Notes: generated by a model not told the origin, from the sequence alone. Shown: positions 9,566 through 19,322, counted from the stretch's first letter. The stretch is DNA of 64,000 bases from Marivita sp. GX14005 (GCF_023370775.1 NZ_JAMCCQ010000002.1:310001-374000), one strand, 5' to 3'. A program made the numbers and translations.

Positions 9566-9921
9566 GTCCCACTCCAATTTCGTTAGCCTCATCGGTCTTG
9601 TTCGAGGCTGAAATCGGATCGTGTTTTCAAAGCGGCATGTTTGCGGAGAATTTGGCTTCAGGACGGACGTTCCGCAGGGCGATCACGGCCACAAGACCGC
9701 CGTAAAAATAATTAAAACCAGTTACTTATGAGGATTTCTCCAATAAGGCTGTTTTGTGGCGAACCGCCTGACCTCGCGGCATGCAATATCGAAAATTTGG
9801 CTAAAATAGCGTAGCGTCGCCGCATCAGTTCGATGCGTCCGAAACATAAGATATTTAGATATTTTGAACTAAACTAATGCTACCATGGCGACGCGGCCTA
9901 ATCGCCGCAATCGCCCGGCGA
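9566..9921. other. AT-rich intergenic region, gene-free
   Basis: About 355 bases without a credible gene, clearly richer in A and T than the surroundings (for example 9700-9730 and 9845-9880). It lies upstream of the secreted glycosidase-like gene and downstream of irr, so it probably carries the promoter of the former on the minus strand. No clear hairpin, operator or RNA gene could be recognised. Confidence 0.5.
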
Positions 9922-10338
9922 TCAGGTCTTGCGCAGTTTGATCACGACATTGACGCTCGCGATTTCCGCACCCTTTGGCGGGTTGGGAATCCGCGCGATC
10001 TCGAGCTGTTCGGCCGGTGCGTCGGTCAGTCTGCCGTCGTCTTCCCAAAAGAAGTGCGGATGGTCATGTGTGTTGGTGTCGAAATAGCTGCGCGCGCCAT
10101 CAACGGTGACCTCCTGCATGAGTCCGGCATCGCAAAAGGCCCGCAGCGTGTTGTAGACGGTCGCGAGCGAAACCTGTTCCCCGGTATCCTTGACGGCGGC
10201 AAAGAGGCTTTCCGCAGTCACATGGCGGTTCTTGCCGTCCCCGACCAGAAGCGAGGCGAGCGCCACGCGCTGACGGGTGGGGCGAATCCCGCCCTCGGCC
10301 AACCATTGCGTTCCGCGTTCCGTTTCTGTCGAGGCCAT
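9922..10338 (-). CDS. irrA: Fur-family iron response regulator Irr
   Basis: A 138-residue Fur-superfamily repressor. The N-terminal winged helix reads GIRPTRQRVALASLL ... VSLATVYNTLRAF. The metal/heme region THDHPHFFWEDDGRL is the Irr variant of the Fur histidine cluster. In alphaproteobacteria Irr responds to heme/iron status and controls iron-sparing genes. It is transcribed away from fabA-fabB-fabI, an arrangement typical of Rhodobacterales. A CCTT-N5-AAGG element (10363-10375) in the shared promoter region could be a promoter or operator part, but this is not established. Confidence 0.93.
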   Translation of the reverse strand: MASTETERGTQWLAEGGIRPTRQRVALASLLVGDGKNRHVTAESLFAAVKDTGEQVSLATVYNTLRAFCDAGLMQEVTVDGARSYFDTNTHDHPHFFWEDDGRLTDAPAEQLEIARIPNPPKGAEIASVNVVIKLRKT

Positions 10339-10512
10339 GCCATTCTCGTTTGCCGTGTCTTGCCTTTATATAAGGTGCGGCGCAGGGGGTTTTCAAACGA
10401 AAATCCCGTATTTCCATGTGTCGCTGGCGTTTCCGGCGCGGGCTTGCATGGGCGACGGGGGCGGTGGTAGACGAAGCGAACCGCATATATTCCAGTCAGG
10501 AGCCGCTTGCCC

Positions 10513-11022
10513 ATGTCCGATTATCCGCGCAGTTTCGATCGCGACGACCTGTTGAAATGCGCGCGTGGAGAGCTGTTCGGCCCCGGCAATGCCCAGTTGC
10601 CCGAACCGCCGATGCTGATGATGGACCGGATCACCGACATTTCGGAAGATGGCGGCGCGCATGGCAAGGGCCATGTGGTTGCCGAGTTCGACATCAAACC
10701 GGATCTGTGGTTCTTCGAATGTCACTTTCCGGGCAATCCGATCATGCCGGGGTGCCTTGGCCTTGACGGGCTGTGGCAGCTTACCGGTTTCAATCTCGGC
10801 TGGCGCGGTTGGCAGGGGCGCGGATACGCTCTGGGTGCGGGTGAGGTGAAGCTGACGGGTATGGTGCGCCCCAATCGCAAGATGCTGACCTATCACGTCG
10901 ATTTCACCAAGGCCGTGCAGACGCGTCGCCTCACGATGGGCGTGGCCGATGGCCGTGTCGAGGCGGATGGCGAAACGATTTATCTCGTCAAGGACATGAA
11001 AGTCGCGCTGTCCGAAAGCTGA
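10513..11022 (+). CDS. fabA: 3-hydroxydecanoyl-[ACP] dehydratase/isomerase FabA
   Basis: A 169-residue hot-dog enzyme that dehydrates 3-hydroxydecanoyl-ACP and isomerises the trans-2 to the cis-3 enoyl form, the branch point to unsaturated fatty acids. The active-site His and Asp lie in [21 protein letters not shown], and the N-terminus [12 protein letters not shown] is typical. ATG 10513 was preferred over TTG 10507 because family members begin near M(S/A)DYP and CAGGAG is upstream. It is first in a fabA-fabB-fabI run divergent from irr. Confidence 0.96.
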   Translation: MSDYPRSFDRDDLLKCARGELFGPGNAQLPEPPMLMMDRITDISEDGGAHGKGHVVAEFDIKPDLWFFECHFPGNPIMPGCLGLDGLWQLTGFNLGWRGWQGRGYALGAGEVKLTGMVRPNRKMLTYHVDFTKAVQTRRLTMGVADGRVEADGETIYLVKDMKVALSES

Positions 11023-11101
11023 GGCCGGCATATCGCGCGGCCTCTTGCCCCTCCCCCCGCTCCTGCCCTACACACGGCTGAAACATTTGTAAGGAGCCGT
11101 G

Positions 11102-12331
11102 ATGCGCCGAGTTGTCGTTACCGGAATGGGGATCGTGTCCTCCATCGGAAATTCGGTGGAGGAGGTCGCGGAGAGCCTTAAGGCCGGCCGGTCCGGGATC
11201 ACCGCCAATGCCGAGATGGCCGAGCACGGGTTCCGGTCGCAGGTTGCCGGGGCCATTGATCTCGATCCGGCGGAACATGTCGACAAGCGCACGCTGCGCT
11301 TCATGGGGCCGGGCGCGGCCTATGCCTATATCGCGATGCGTCAGGCCATCACCGATGCCGGTCTGACCGAGGCGGAAGTGGTGGATCCCATGACGGGGCT
11401 GATCGCCGGTTCCGGCGGGCCATCGACCAGCGCCATGCTGACGGCGCATCAGACGGTTCTGAAAACCGGCGGCACGAAACGTATCGGGCCTTTCGCGGTG
11501 CCCAAGACCATGTCTTCGACGGTCAGCGCCAATCTCGCGACGGCCTACCAGATCAAGGGGCTGAATTTCTCGATCACCTCCGCCTGTTCCACGTCGCTGC
11601 ATTGCATCGGAATGGCCGCGCAGCAGATCGCGCTCGGCACACAGGACGTGATGTTCGCCGGCGGCGGCGAGGAGCTGGACTGGACGCTGTCCTGCCTGTT
11701 CGACGCGATGGGCGCGATGTCGTCCAAGTTCAACGACACGCCGGCGAAGGCCAGCCGTGCCTTCGACAAGGATCGCGATGGTTTCGTCATTTCGGGCGGC
11801 GGCGCGATGGTGGTGCTCGAGCCGCTCGACCGTGCGCTCGCACGCGGCGCGACGATCTATGCGGAGGTGACGGGCTTTGCCGCGACTTCGGACGGTGCCG
11901 ATATGGTCGCACCATCGGGCGAAGGCGGCGAGCGCGCCATGCGCGGCGCGCTGAAAACTTTGCCCGAGGATCGGAAGGTCAGTTATATCAACGCGCATGG
12001 CACATCGACCCCGGTGGGCGATGTGGGCGAGATCGAGGCGGTGCGCCGCGTCTTCGGAGACGGTAGCACGCCGCCTGTCAGCTCGACCAAGTCAATGACC
12101 GGGCACAGCCAGGGCGCGACCGGCGCGCAGGAAGCGATCTATTGCCTTCTGGCGCTGCGCGACGATTTCCTCATCCCCTCGATAAATGTCGAAACGCTCG
12201 ACCCCGCGCTCAAGCCCGAAGAGATCGTGACCGAGCGTGTCGATAACGCGGCTCTCGATACGGTGATGACCAACTCCTTCGGGTTCGGCGGCACGAACGG
12301 ATCGATGCTGCTGTCGAAGTATCGGGGGTGA
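11102..12331 (+). CDS. fabB: 3-oxoacyl-[ACP] synthase I FabB
   Basis: A 409-residue condensing enzyme with the Cys-His-His triad visible in TSACSTSLHC, NAHGTSTPVGD and MTGHSQGA, and the C-terminal FGFGGTNGSM. It elongates the cis-3-decenoyl-ACP made by FabA. AAGGAG at 11091-11096 places the start at ATG 11102, one codon after a possible GTG. Its stop overlaps the region of the fabI start, consistent with co-transcription. Confidence 0.96.
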   Translation: MRRVVVTGMGIVSSIGNSVEEVAESLKAGRSGITANAEMAEHGFRSQVAGAIDLDPAEHVDKRTLRFMGPGAAYAYIAMRQAITDAGLTEAEVVDPMTGLIAGSGGPSTSAMLTAHQTVLKTGGTKRIGPFAVPKTMSSTVSANLATAYQIKGLNFSITSACSTSLHCIGMAAQQIALGTQDVMFAGGGEELDWTLSCLFDAMGAMSSKFNDTPAKASRAFDKDRDGFVISGGGAMVVLEPLDRALARGATIYAEVTGFAATSDGADMVAPSGEGGERAMRGALKTLPEDRKVSYINAHGTSTPVGDVGEIEAVRRVFGDGSTPPVSSTKSMTGHSQGATGAQEAIYCLLALRDDFLIPSINVETLDPALKPEEIVTERVDNAALDTVMTNSFGFGGTNGSMLLSKYRG

Positions 12332-12333
12332 GC

Positions 12334-13125
12334 ATGGGCAACCAGTTGCAGGGCAAGCGCGGCCTGATCATGGGCGTGGCGAATGAACGCTCCATCGCAT
12401 GGGGTATTGCCAAGGCAATGCACGAGGCCGGGGCGGAACTCGCCTTCACATATCAGGGCGAAGCCTTCGGCAAGCGGCTCGAACCGCTCGCGCAATCCGT
12501 GGGTTCGGATTTCATGGTCGATGTCGATGTCACCGATGATGCCTCGCTGGATGCCGCGTTCGAAAAGCTGGCGGCGCGTTGGCCGAGCATCGATTTCGTC
12601 GTTCACGCGATCGCCTATTCCGACAAGTCGGAACTGCAGGGGCGCATCCTCAACACCAGCCGCGAGAACTTCAAGACGTCGCTCGATATTTCTGCCTACA
12701 GTTTCATCGACGTGGCGCGCCGCGCGCATCCGATGATGGTGGAGCATGGCGGCACGCTTCTGACGCTGACCTACATGGGCTCCACCCGCGTGACGCCGAA
12801 TTACAATGTGATGGGCGTGGCCAAGGCGGCGCTCGAATCCTCGGTCCGGTATCTTGCCAACGATCTCGGCCCCGAGGGGATCCGCGTCAACGCGATCAGC
12901 CCCGGCCCGATGAAAACACTCGCCGGCGCCGCGATCGGGGGGGCGCGCAAGACCTACAAGCACACGGACCAGAACGCGCCCCTTCGTTCCAACGCGACGC
13001 TGGACGCGGTAGGTGGAACGGCCGTCTATCTCGCTTCGGATGCAGGGGCCTGCACCACAGGGGAGATCGTGCGTGTGGATGGCGGCTTCCACGTTCTGGG
13101 AATGCCGCAATACGATCACCTCTGA
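12334..13125 (+). CDS. fabI: enoyl-[ACP] reductase (NADH) FabI
   Basis: A 263-residue short-chain dehydrogenase of the FabI type: NADH-binding GLIMGVANERSIAWGIA, AIAYSDKSEL, and the catalytic tyrosine and lysine in NYNVMGVAKAALE. It carries out the last reduction of each fatty acid elongation cycle and is the triclosan-sensitive isoform. A GTG at 12328 overlaps the fabB stop and would add two residues; ATG 12334 was chosen. Confidence 0.95.
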   Translation: MGNQLQGKRGLIMGVANERSIAWGIAKAMHEAGAELAFTYQGEAFGKRLEPLAQSVGSDFMVDVDVTDDASLDAAFEKLAARWPSIDFVVHAIAYSDKSELQGRILNTSRENFKTSLDISAYSFIDVARRAHPMMVEHGGTLLTLTYMGSTRVTPNYNVMGVAKAALESSVRYLANDLGPEGIRVNAISPGPMKTLAGAAIGGARKTYKHTDQNAPLRSNATLDAVGGTAVYLASDAGACTTGEIVRVDGGFHVLGMPQYDHL

Positions 13126-13203
13126 GCCTTCGCCGCGCGCTCCGGCGTGCCGTCCCGGAACCGCAAGGTGTTTGCCGGGTTGGCTTGGCAAAGGAGAGTT
13201 TTC

Positions 13204-13878
13204 GTGACCCACAAGCTGACACTGCAAAGCATCGAGCCGGTAACGCACGACACCCATCACCTCGTGTTCAACAAGCCCGAAGGTTTTGAATACACACCCG
13301 GTCAGGCGACCGATCTGTCGCTCGACCGCGATGGGTGGCGCGACAAGAAACGGCCCTTCACCTTCGTGAACCTGCCATCCGATTCCACGCTGGAATTCGT
13401 CATCAAGTCCTATCCGGACCATGACGGCGTGACCGAACAGATCGGCCAGATGAAGATGACCGATCAGGTGTTGATCGAAGAGCCGTGGGGCGCGATCGAG
13501 GACAAGGGGCCGGGCGTGTTCATCGCCGGTGGCGCAGGGATCACGCCGTTCATCGCGATCCTCAAGCGCCGTCTGCAAACCCACGGAACGCTTGAGGATT
13601 GTCATCTGGTATTTTCAAACAAGACAGAACAGGACATCATTCTGCGCGATGCGTTCACCTCCATGCCGGGGCTCAACTGCCACTTCGTTGTCACCGACGA
13701 GCCGGACAGCGAGCTTTATCGGGAGCGGATCGATGCGGAATACCTGAAGGACATTCTCGCGCAAAGCGATGGTCCGGTTTACATCTGCGGTCCCAAGCCG
13801 ATGATCTCCGACATGAGCGACGCCGCACAGCAACTCGGCGTGTCCGAGGACAGGATCGTGGTCGAGGATCTCGACTGA
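13204..13878 (+). CDS. ferredoxin-NADP reductase-like flavoprotein
   Basis: A protein of about 224 residues with a FAD-binding barrel (KKRPFTFVN) and an NAD(P)-binding half (GGAGITPFIAIL, YICGPKPMI). It is shorter than full ferredoxin reductases and lacks a recognisable iron-sulfur domain, so the electron partner is unknown. GTG 13204 is preceded by AAAGGAGA; an upstream in-frame start adds an unlikely Arg-rich tail. It follows fabI by about 80 bases and may be co-transcribed. Confidence 0.85.
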   Translation: MTHKLTLQSIEPVTHDTHHLVFNKPEGFEYTPGQATDLSLDRDGWRDKKRPFTFVNLPSDSTLEFVIKSYPDHDGVTEQIGQMKMTDQVLIEEPWGAIEDKGPGVFIAGGAGITPFIAILKRRLQTHGTLEDCHLVFSNKTEQDIILRDAFTSMPGLNCHFVVTDEPDSELYRERIDAEYLKDILAQSDGPVYICGPKPMISDMSDAAQQLGVSEDRIVVEDLD

Positions 13879-13973
13879 CCGGCCGCATCGCTATCGGATT
13901 TATTCTATAGCCAAGCCGCTGTTCTTGGCATAATCAACAGGTTATCCATTAGAGCGGCAGGAGTATCGGGCGC

Positions 13974-15002
13974 ATGGCGATGGACAGGAATGTTTCGCTG
14001 AGACCAGGAGAGTTGAACGAGCAGGACGCCGCGGCGATCTTCTCATCTTCGACGGTTGCCATGGTCCTGACCAATCCGCGCCTACCGGACAATCCCATTG
14101 TCTATGTCAACCGCGCGTTCGAGCGGCTGACCGGCTACGCCTCCGGCGAGGTCATGGGGCGAAACTGCCGCTTTCTTCAGTCCGAGCGCACTTCCGAAAG
14201 CAAGATCGCGGAGCTTCGCGAGGCCATAAAAGCAGGCAAGGAAGTTGCAACCGTTCTGAGCAATCGGCGCGCCGACGGAGAGCATTTTCTCAATGCGCTG
14301 TTGATCTCACCGGTTCTGGATAGCGAGGGGGAGCTGAATTATTTCGTCGGTCTGCAAAGCGAGGTCGAAAGCGACAAACAGGCCGACCGCCTCAAGCAGT
14401 TCGAGACGGTGATGTCCGAAATCCAGCACCGGGTGAAGAACCACCTGTCCATGATCCTCGGACTGATCCGCATGAAAGCTCGCGAAAGCAGTGCGCCGGA
14501 CGATTATCGCGACCTGTCGCGCCGTATCGAGAGCCTGCAGCTTCTTTATGAAGAACTGTCAGCTGCGTCGCTCGAAAGAAATGACGGGAAAATCCAACTC
14601 GGCTCTTATCTTGGACGGGTCGCCAATGCCATTGCCTATCTCGATGGTCGCGCCGGCGTTCGGATGAATGTCAATGTCGAACCGCTACTTGTCGATTCAG
14701 AAATCGCCGTTCGTGTCGGGCTTGTCGTGTCCGAAATACTGACCAATGCGATGCAGCACGCATTCGCCGATCAGGCTTCCGGCCTTGTCGAACTTCGTGT
14801 CACCCGGACGGATCGCGGTGGGATGCGCGCGATCGTGACTGACGACGGCGTCGGTTTTCCCGAAGGCGTGGATTGGCCCAATCCGGGCAGTCTGGGCGGT
14901 CGGATCGTCCAGAGCCTGAGCGATGGACTGAACGCAACGCTGTCAGTTGTCCCGGGCGCCGTCGGCACATCGATCATCCTCGATGTGCCCGAAGCGACCT
15001 AG
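13974..15002 (+). CDS. LOV-domain blue-light sensor histidine kinase (HWE/HisKA_2 type)
   Basis: A 342-residue soluble protein. Residues 20-130 are a LOV-type PAS domain with the flavin-adduct motif GRNCRFLQ (Cys65) and YVNRAFERLTGY. A short helix (VESDKQADRLKQFETVM) leads to a dimerisation/phosphoacceptor domain with EIQHRVKNHLSMI (His152), and then an HATPase domain (EILTNAMQHAF; TDDGVGFPEG). The kinase class is HWE/HisKA_2, as in alphaproteobacterial LOV kinases. AGGAG lies ten bases before ATG 13974. No response regulator is adjacent, so it may feed a general stress or single-domain regulator elsewhere. Confidence 0.93.
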   Translation: MAMDRNVSLRPGELNEQDAAAIFSSSTVAMVLTNPRLPDNPIVYVNRAFERLTGYASGEVMGRNCRFLQSERTSESKIAELREAIKAGKEVATVLSNRRADGEHFLNALLISPVLDSEGELNYFVGLQSEVESDKQADRLKQFETVMSEIQHRVKNHLSMILGLIRMKARESSAPDDYRDLSRRIESLQLLYEELSAASLERNDGKIQLGSYLGRVANAIAYLDGRAGVRMNVNVEPLLVDSEIAVRVGLVVSEILTNAMQHAFADQASGLVELRVTRTDRGGMRAIVTDDGVGFPEGVDWPNPGSLGGRIVQSLSDGLNATLSVVPGAVGTSIILDVPEAT

Positions 15003-15004
15003 CT

Positions 15005-15871
15005 TCAGAACCATTGGCCCGGTTCCATCAGGCCAAGATCGAGAAGTTGACGCGAGTGCCATTCGAAAGGCACGGAATTGTGCCAGTGAAACGTCTCGAT
15101 CTGGTAAGTCGAGCCGGGATTGCGCTTGAGCGCCTTTGCGGTGCGGAAGGAGATCACGGCAGCGGTCAGGTTGTTGTGCCAAGGACAGGCGTAAGTGTTG
15201 TATTCCTCGTCGTTGAACGTGTGATCGTCACGCATCTGCAGCCCCGGCTTGGCCCGGAACAGCGCGATCCGGTCGATCTTGCGCCGCTCGGGCGGCACAT
15301 GTTCTTCATAGCGCCATCGCAACCCGCCGAAGAAATCGAGTTGCCTATCCTTGGGATGGTTGGTTGCCGGATCGATACGGCCGAGCGCATAGTAGCCCGA
15401 TCGGTCGAGATAGGCATCCTCGATGCAGACCGCGCCGGGATGGGCGTTCAGATCGCCCGCATAGACATCGACCGCAAAGCATAGCATCGCGTCGCGCCGT
15501 TCTTCGGTATGAAAGGCGAGGAGTTCACCCACCGTGCGCGTTTCGCAGAACGGAAAGAACAGGAACTCCGCGTTGTAACAGACATAGAGCCAAACACCCG
15601 GTGCGCGCTCGATGATGCGATTGACGATGGTTTCACGCGGTATATCGCGGGCGATATTCGCGTCGACCCGGATCACGCGATCGGCGACGTCCTGCGCGAG
15701 ATCGAATTCTGGCAGCATGAACACGATCGTCTGCGCGAACCCAAGTTGCATGTTGTGCCGGAGCGTCGCGTCTATCTCCACATCGTCTTCGGCGAAGACC
15801 AGCGCCAAAGGCCCTTTCGCAAGCAACTCGGAGCCGCGTTTGAGAAGATCGTCGATGCCGGAATAGCGCAT
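15005..15871 (-). CDS. conserved protein, glycosyltransferase family 2-like
   Basis: A 288-residue protein resembling Rhodobacterales proteins usually called glycosyltransferase family 2. Visible features are a hydrophobic strand followed by acidic residues (ALVFAEDDVEID), a central Cys/aromatic-rich part (CYNAEFLFFPFCETRT) and a His-rich C-terminus (YQIETFHWHNSVPFEWHSR). ATG 15871 has AGAGG six bases upstream; an in-frame ATG at 15922 adds 17 residues without a ribosome site. It diverges from miaB. The catalytic assignment is weak because no clear DxD motif was identified. Confidence 0.6.
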   Translation of the reverse strand: MRYSGIDDLLKRGSELLAKGPLALVFAEDDVEIDATLRHNMQLGFAQTIVFMLPEFDLAQDVADRVIRVDANIARDIPRETIVNRIIERAPGVWLYVCYNAEFLFFPFCETRTVGELLAFHTEERRDAMLCFAVDVYAGDLNAHPGAVCIEDAYLDRSGYYALGRIDPATNHPKDRQLDFFGGLRWRYEEHVPPERRKIDRIALFRAKPGLQMRDDHTFNDEEYNTYACPWHNNLTAAVISFRTAKALKRNPGSTYQIETFHWHNSVPFEWHSRQLLDLGLMEPGQWF

Positions 15872-15982
15872 GTATGGCCTCTGCCCGTTTTTTTCCGCAG
15901 GTTCGATGAAAAATCCGTGCATTGCAAGATGGGGGCGAGTCGCGCTATCCGCACGGCCTGAACCCGTTCGGAGGATCGGCGC

Positions 15983-17305
15983 ATGACCGACGCGAAGAAG
16001 CTCTATATCAAAACCTATGGCTGTCAGATGAACGTCTATGACAGCGAACGCATGGCCGAAGCGCTGGGCGGACAAGGTTACGTGGAGACCGACACCCCCG
16101 ACGATGCGGATATGATCCTGCTCAACACCTGCCATATCCGCGAGAAAGCAGCCGAAAAGGTGTATTCCGAGCTCGGCCGCTACAAGGGGCTGAAGGCCGA
16201 AAAGCCCGATCTCAAGATCGGCGTCGCGGGCTGCGTCGCGCAGGCCGAGGGCCAGGAGATCATGCGCCGGCAGCCGATGGTCGATCTCGTCGTCGGCCCG
16301 CAAAGTTACCACCGCCTGCCCGAGCTCGAAGCGCGCGCGCGGACCGGGCAGAAGGCGCTTGATACGGACTTCCCGCTGGATGACAAGTTCGAAGCGCTGA
16401 AATCCCGGCCCAAGGCCAGGCGCGGCCCGACGGCGTTCCTGACGGTGCAAGAAGGCTGCGACAAGTTCTGCGCCTTTTGCGTCGTGCCCTATACGCGCGG
16501 TGTCGAGGTGTCGCGCCCCGCCGCCCGCATCCTCGACGAGGCGCGCGATCTGGTGGACCGCGGCGTGCGCGAGATCACGCTTCTGGGCCAGAACGTGAAC
16601 GCCTATCACGGCGCGGGGGAGGGCGGCGACTGGTCTCTGGCCCGCCTGATCTGGGCGTTGAACGAGATCGAAGGGCTGGAGCGCATCCGCTTCACCACAA
16701 GCCATCCCAATGACATGACCGACGATCTGATCGAGGCGCATGGCACCTGTCCCAAGCTCATGCCCTATCTGCACTTGCCGGTGCAATCCGGCTCCGACCG
16801 GATCCTCAAGCGGATGAACCGCCAGCATACGGCCGAAAGCTATCTCGCGATCATCGATAAACTGCGCGCCGCGCGTCCCGATCTGCTGCTCTCGGGCGAT
16901 TTCATCGTCGGCTTCCCCGAAGAGACCGAAGAGGATTTCCAGGCGACATTGGAGATCATCCGGGCGTCGAATTACGGCTACGCCTACAGTTTCAAATACT
17001 CCACCCGCCCCGGCACGCCGGCCGCCGAACGCGACCAGCTTCCCGAGGATGTGAAGGATGATCGCCTGCAGCGCCTTCAGACCCTGATCGCGGAGCAGCA
17101 AAAGGCCGCGCAGGACGCGATGGTCGGGCAGGAGGTCGGTGTGCTCTTCGAGAAACCGGGCCGCTTGCCGGGGCAGATGGTCGGCAAATCCGATCACCTG
17201 CACGCCGTTCACGTTCAAGCCGATGGGCTCACCGCCGGAGATCTTCGTCGCGTTCGCATCGTCGAAAGCGCGCGCAACTCCCTGAAGGGGGAATTGGCTG
17301 CGTAG
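15983..17305 (+). CDS. miaB: tRNA-2-methylthio-N6-dimethylallyladenosine synthase MiaB
   Basis: A 440-residue radical-SAM methylthiotransferase that modifies A37 of tRNAs reading UNN codons. The N-terminal UPF0004 domain ([32 protein letters not shown]) supplies one iron-sulfur cluster's cysteines, CDKFCAFC gives the radical-SAM cluster, and a TRAM domain closes the protein. GGAGG precedes the ATG. It is full length. Confidence 0.96.
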   Translation: MTDAKKLYIKTYGCQMNVYDSERMAEALGGQGYVETDTPDDADMILLNTCHIREKAAEKVYSELGRYKGLKAEKPDLKIGVAGCVAQAEGQEIMRRQPMVDLVVGPQSYHRLPELEARARTGQKALDTDFPLDDKFEALKSRPKARRGPTAFLTVQEGCDKFCAFCVVPYTRGVEVSRPAARILDEARDLVDRGVREITLLGQNVNAYHGAGEGGDWSLARLIWALNEIEGLERIRFTTSHPNDMTDDLIEAHGTCPKLMPYLHLPVQSGSDRILKRMNRQHTAESYLAIIDKLRAARPDLLLSGDFIVGFPEETEEDFQATLEIIRASNYGYAYSFKYSTRPGTPAAERDQLPEDVKDDRLQRLQTLIAEQQKAAQDAMVGQEVGVLFEKPGRLPGQMVGKSDHLHAVHVQADGLTAGDLRRVRIVESARNSLKGELAA

Positions 17306-17435
17306 CCACAATCCATAGCGCCTGACACGACATCTTGCGGATGGCCCTTCCCAGCGCCGATGTGAGTGCTATGCTCGATCCATCCCGCCGCCGGCATCCC
17401 GGCGCCCGGGACCCGCGGCGCATCAGGAGACGTGA

Positions 17436-17960
17436 ATGAAACACCGATTGTCAACGGCGATCTGCACCGCACTGGCGCTGCTTCCGAGCCAGCTCTTGTC
17501 AGCCGAACGCTACATTCCCGGCGTCTGGATCGATCCCGATGGCTGCGAGCATTGGGTGATGGATGACGGTATCGAAGGGTATATGAGCCCGCATCTGCGC
17601 CGCGATGGCACTCCGGTCTGTCACAAGGTCAGCCGCTGCGCGGTCGTTTCCGCAGACACGCTCTTCGCCAGCGCGAGCGCGCGCGTTCGGCCCGGCGGCG
17701 TGACGGCATTGCGAAATTTCTTCGCCGCGAACCGCGCCAACGGCTTCGTGATCGAAGGCCATACCGACAGCCGCGCATCGGATGCATCGAACATGGCGCT
17801 CAGCGAACGCCGCGCCGCCGCCGTCGCCGCGATTGCGCAGGACGCCGGGGCCCGCGTCTATTCCGTGCGCGGTTTCGGGGAACGCCGCCCGGTTGCCGAC
17901 AACGCGACGGCCAGCGGCATGCAACAGAACAGACGGGTCGAAATCCTGTGCCTGCGATAG
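17436..17960 (+). CDS. OmpA-family protein with N-terminal WIDPxGC domain
   Basis: A 174-residue protein: signal peptide (to about LLSA), a short Cys-containing domain (WIDPDGCEHWVMDDGIEGY), and an OmpA/MotB-type peptidoglycan-binding domain (IEGHTDSRASDASNMALSERRA; NRRVEILC). It probably anchors the outer membrane to peptidoglycan. AGGAGAC precedes the ATG. The next gene repeats the N-terminal domain without the OmpA part, suggesting local duplication. Confidence 0.87.
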   Translation: MKHRLSTAICTALALLPSQLLSAERYIPGVWIDPDGCEHWVMDDGIEGYMSPHLRRDGTPVCHKVSRCAVVSADTLFASASARVRPGGVTALRNFFAANRANGFVIEGHTDSRASDASNMALSERRAAAVAAIAQDAGARVYSVRGFGERRPVADNATASGMQQNRRVEILCLR

Positions 17961-17971
17961 GAAAGATGACG

Positions 17972-18268
17972 ATGAAGAAACCCCTCCTGCTGTTGTCCGT
18001 GACGCTCTCCCTTGCCGCCTGCGAGCGTAGCAGCGCGGACAAGGGCGTCGATCGCGGCTGGGACGACAAGCCGCTGAGCCGCCTGCAGGCCGGGATCTGG
18101 ATCGATCCGAACGGCTGCGATCACTGGATCATTGACGATGGCGTCGAAGGCTATCTCTCGCCGCGGCTCGACCCCGCTGGCCGACCGGTCTGTTCGGGCG
18201 CGGAGCCAAACATGGCGGTCGGGGACTTCAAGGGCGGTGCCACTTCGATCATCGGCGATGCCTTGTGA
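17972..18268 (+). CDS. small lipoprotein, paralogue of the OmpA-family N-terminal domain
   Basis: About 98 residues with a lipoprotein signal (LSLAAC) followed by WIDPNGCDHWIIDDGVEGYL, nearly the same as the N-terminal domain of the preceding gene, including a later conserved Pro-Val-Cys. It lacks the OmpA domain. AGGA at 17959-17962 fits ATG 17972 (nine bases); ATG 17966 is two codons longer. The role is unknown; a shared periplasmic partner is a guess. Confidence 0.8.
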   Translation: MKKPLLLLSVTLSLAACERSSADKGVDRGWDDKPLSRLQAGIWIDPNGCDHWIIDDGVEGYLSPRLDPAGRPVCSGAEPNMAVGDFKGGATSIIGDAL

Positions 18269-18344
18269 CCTGTGGTTGCGCATGCTTGCACATCGGGCCG
18301 ATCCTTGACACGCTGCTTTTGCGACCCCTGCACCGGAGACCCGT

Positions 18345-19322
18345 GTGACCACCGACACCCTGTCCGAAACGCTCGTCGAATTTCCCGATAACCGTTTGCT
18401 GATAGACCTTTGCGGCGAATACGACCGCAACCTGACGGAAATCGAATCCCGGCTCGGCGTGCAGATCCTGAGGCGCGGGAATCAGCTTGCGATCCACGGT
18501 GAGCCCGAGGCCCAGGCAGAGGCGCGCGAGGTTTTGATGGCGCTCTACCAGCGCCTCGAACAGGGGCGCAGCGTCGCGCCGGGCGATATAGACCGCGAAT
18601 TCCGCATGGCCCCCGATACGCCCGAGGGCCAGGACCAGATCGAGATGTTCGAAGGCGGCCCGGTCGAGATCAAGACCCGCAAGAAGCTGATCGAGCCGCG
18701 CACCGACGCGCAGCGCGCCTATGTCAAGGCGCTGTTCGAGAACGAACTGGCCTTCGGCATCGGCCCGGCGGGCACCGGCAAGACCTATCTCGCCGTCGCC
18801 GTCGGCGTGAACATGTTCATCACCGGCCAGGTCGACCGCATCATCCTCAGCCGCCCCGCCGTGGAGGCGGGCGAAAAGCTCGGCTATCTGCCCGGCGACA
18901 TGAAGGACAAGGTCGATCCCTACATGCAGCCGCTCTACGACGCGCTGAACGATTTTCTCCCGGGCAAGCAACTGGCCCGCATGATCGAGGAAAAGACCGT
19001 CGAAATCGCGCCGCTCGCCTTCATGCGCGGGCGCACGCTTTCCAACGCCTTCGTGGTGCTCGACGAGGCGCAGAACGCCACCTCCATGCAGATGAAGATG
19101 TTCCTGACCCGCCTCGGCGAGGGATCGCGCATGGTTGTCACCGGCGACCGCACCCAGATCGACCTTCCGCGCGGGGTCTCCTCGGGCCTGCGCGATGCCG
19201 AGCGTCTGCTCGCCGATATCCCGCAGATCAGCTTCAACTATTTCACCAGCAAGGATGTGGTGCGCCATCCGCTCGTGGCCGCTATCATCGAGGCCTACGA
19301 GAAGGATGCAGAGGTGCCCTGA
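18345..19322 (+). CDS. phoH: PhoH family ATPase
   Basis: A 325-residue PhoH/YbeZ-type protein with an N-terminal KH-like segment and a Walker A motif GPAGTGKTYLAVA, Walker B VVLDEAQNA and a downstream VTGDRTQIDLP. YbeZ proteins work with YbeY in rRNA processing and quality control. It starts GTG, and is followed by ybeY and a CorC-like gene, the standard order in proteobacteria. Confidence 0.95.
   Translation: MTTDTLSETLVEFPDNRLLIDLCGEYDRNLTEIESRLGVQILRRGNQLAIHGEPEAQAEAREVLMALYQRLEQGRSVAPGDIDREFRMAPDTPEGQDQIEMFEGGPVEIKTRKKLIEPRTDAQRAYVKALFENELAFGIGPAGTGKTYLAVAVGVNMFITGQVDRIILSRPAVEAGEKLGYLPGDMKDKVDPYMQPLYDALNDFLPGKQLARMIEEKTVEIAPLAFMRGRTLSNAFVVLDEAQNATSMQMKMFLTRLGEGSRMVVTGDRTQIDLPRGVSSGLRDAERLLADIPQISFNYFTSKDVVRHPLVAAIIEAYEKDAEVP

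Noticed and set aside
6635-9586. A 983-codon open frame on the plus strand opposite the secreted glycosidase-like gene
   Set aside because: It is a GC-driven antisense shadow: the minus-strand frame has recognisable catalytic, RTX and DUF4214 motifs, the plus-strand frame has none.
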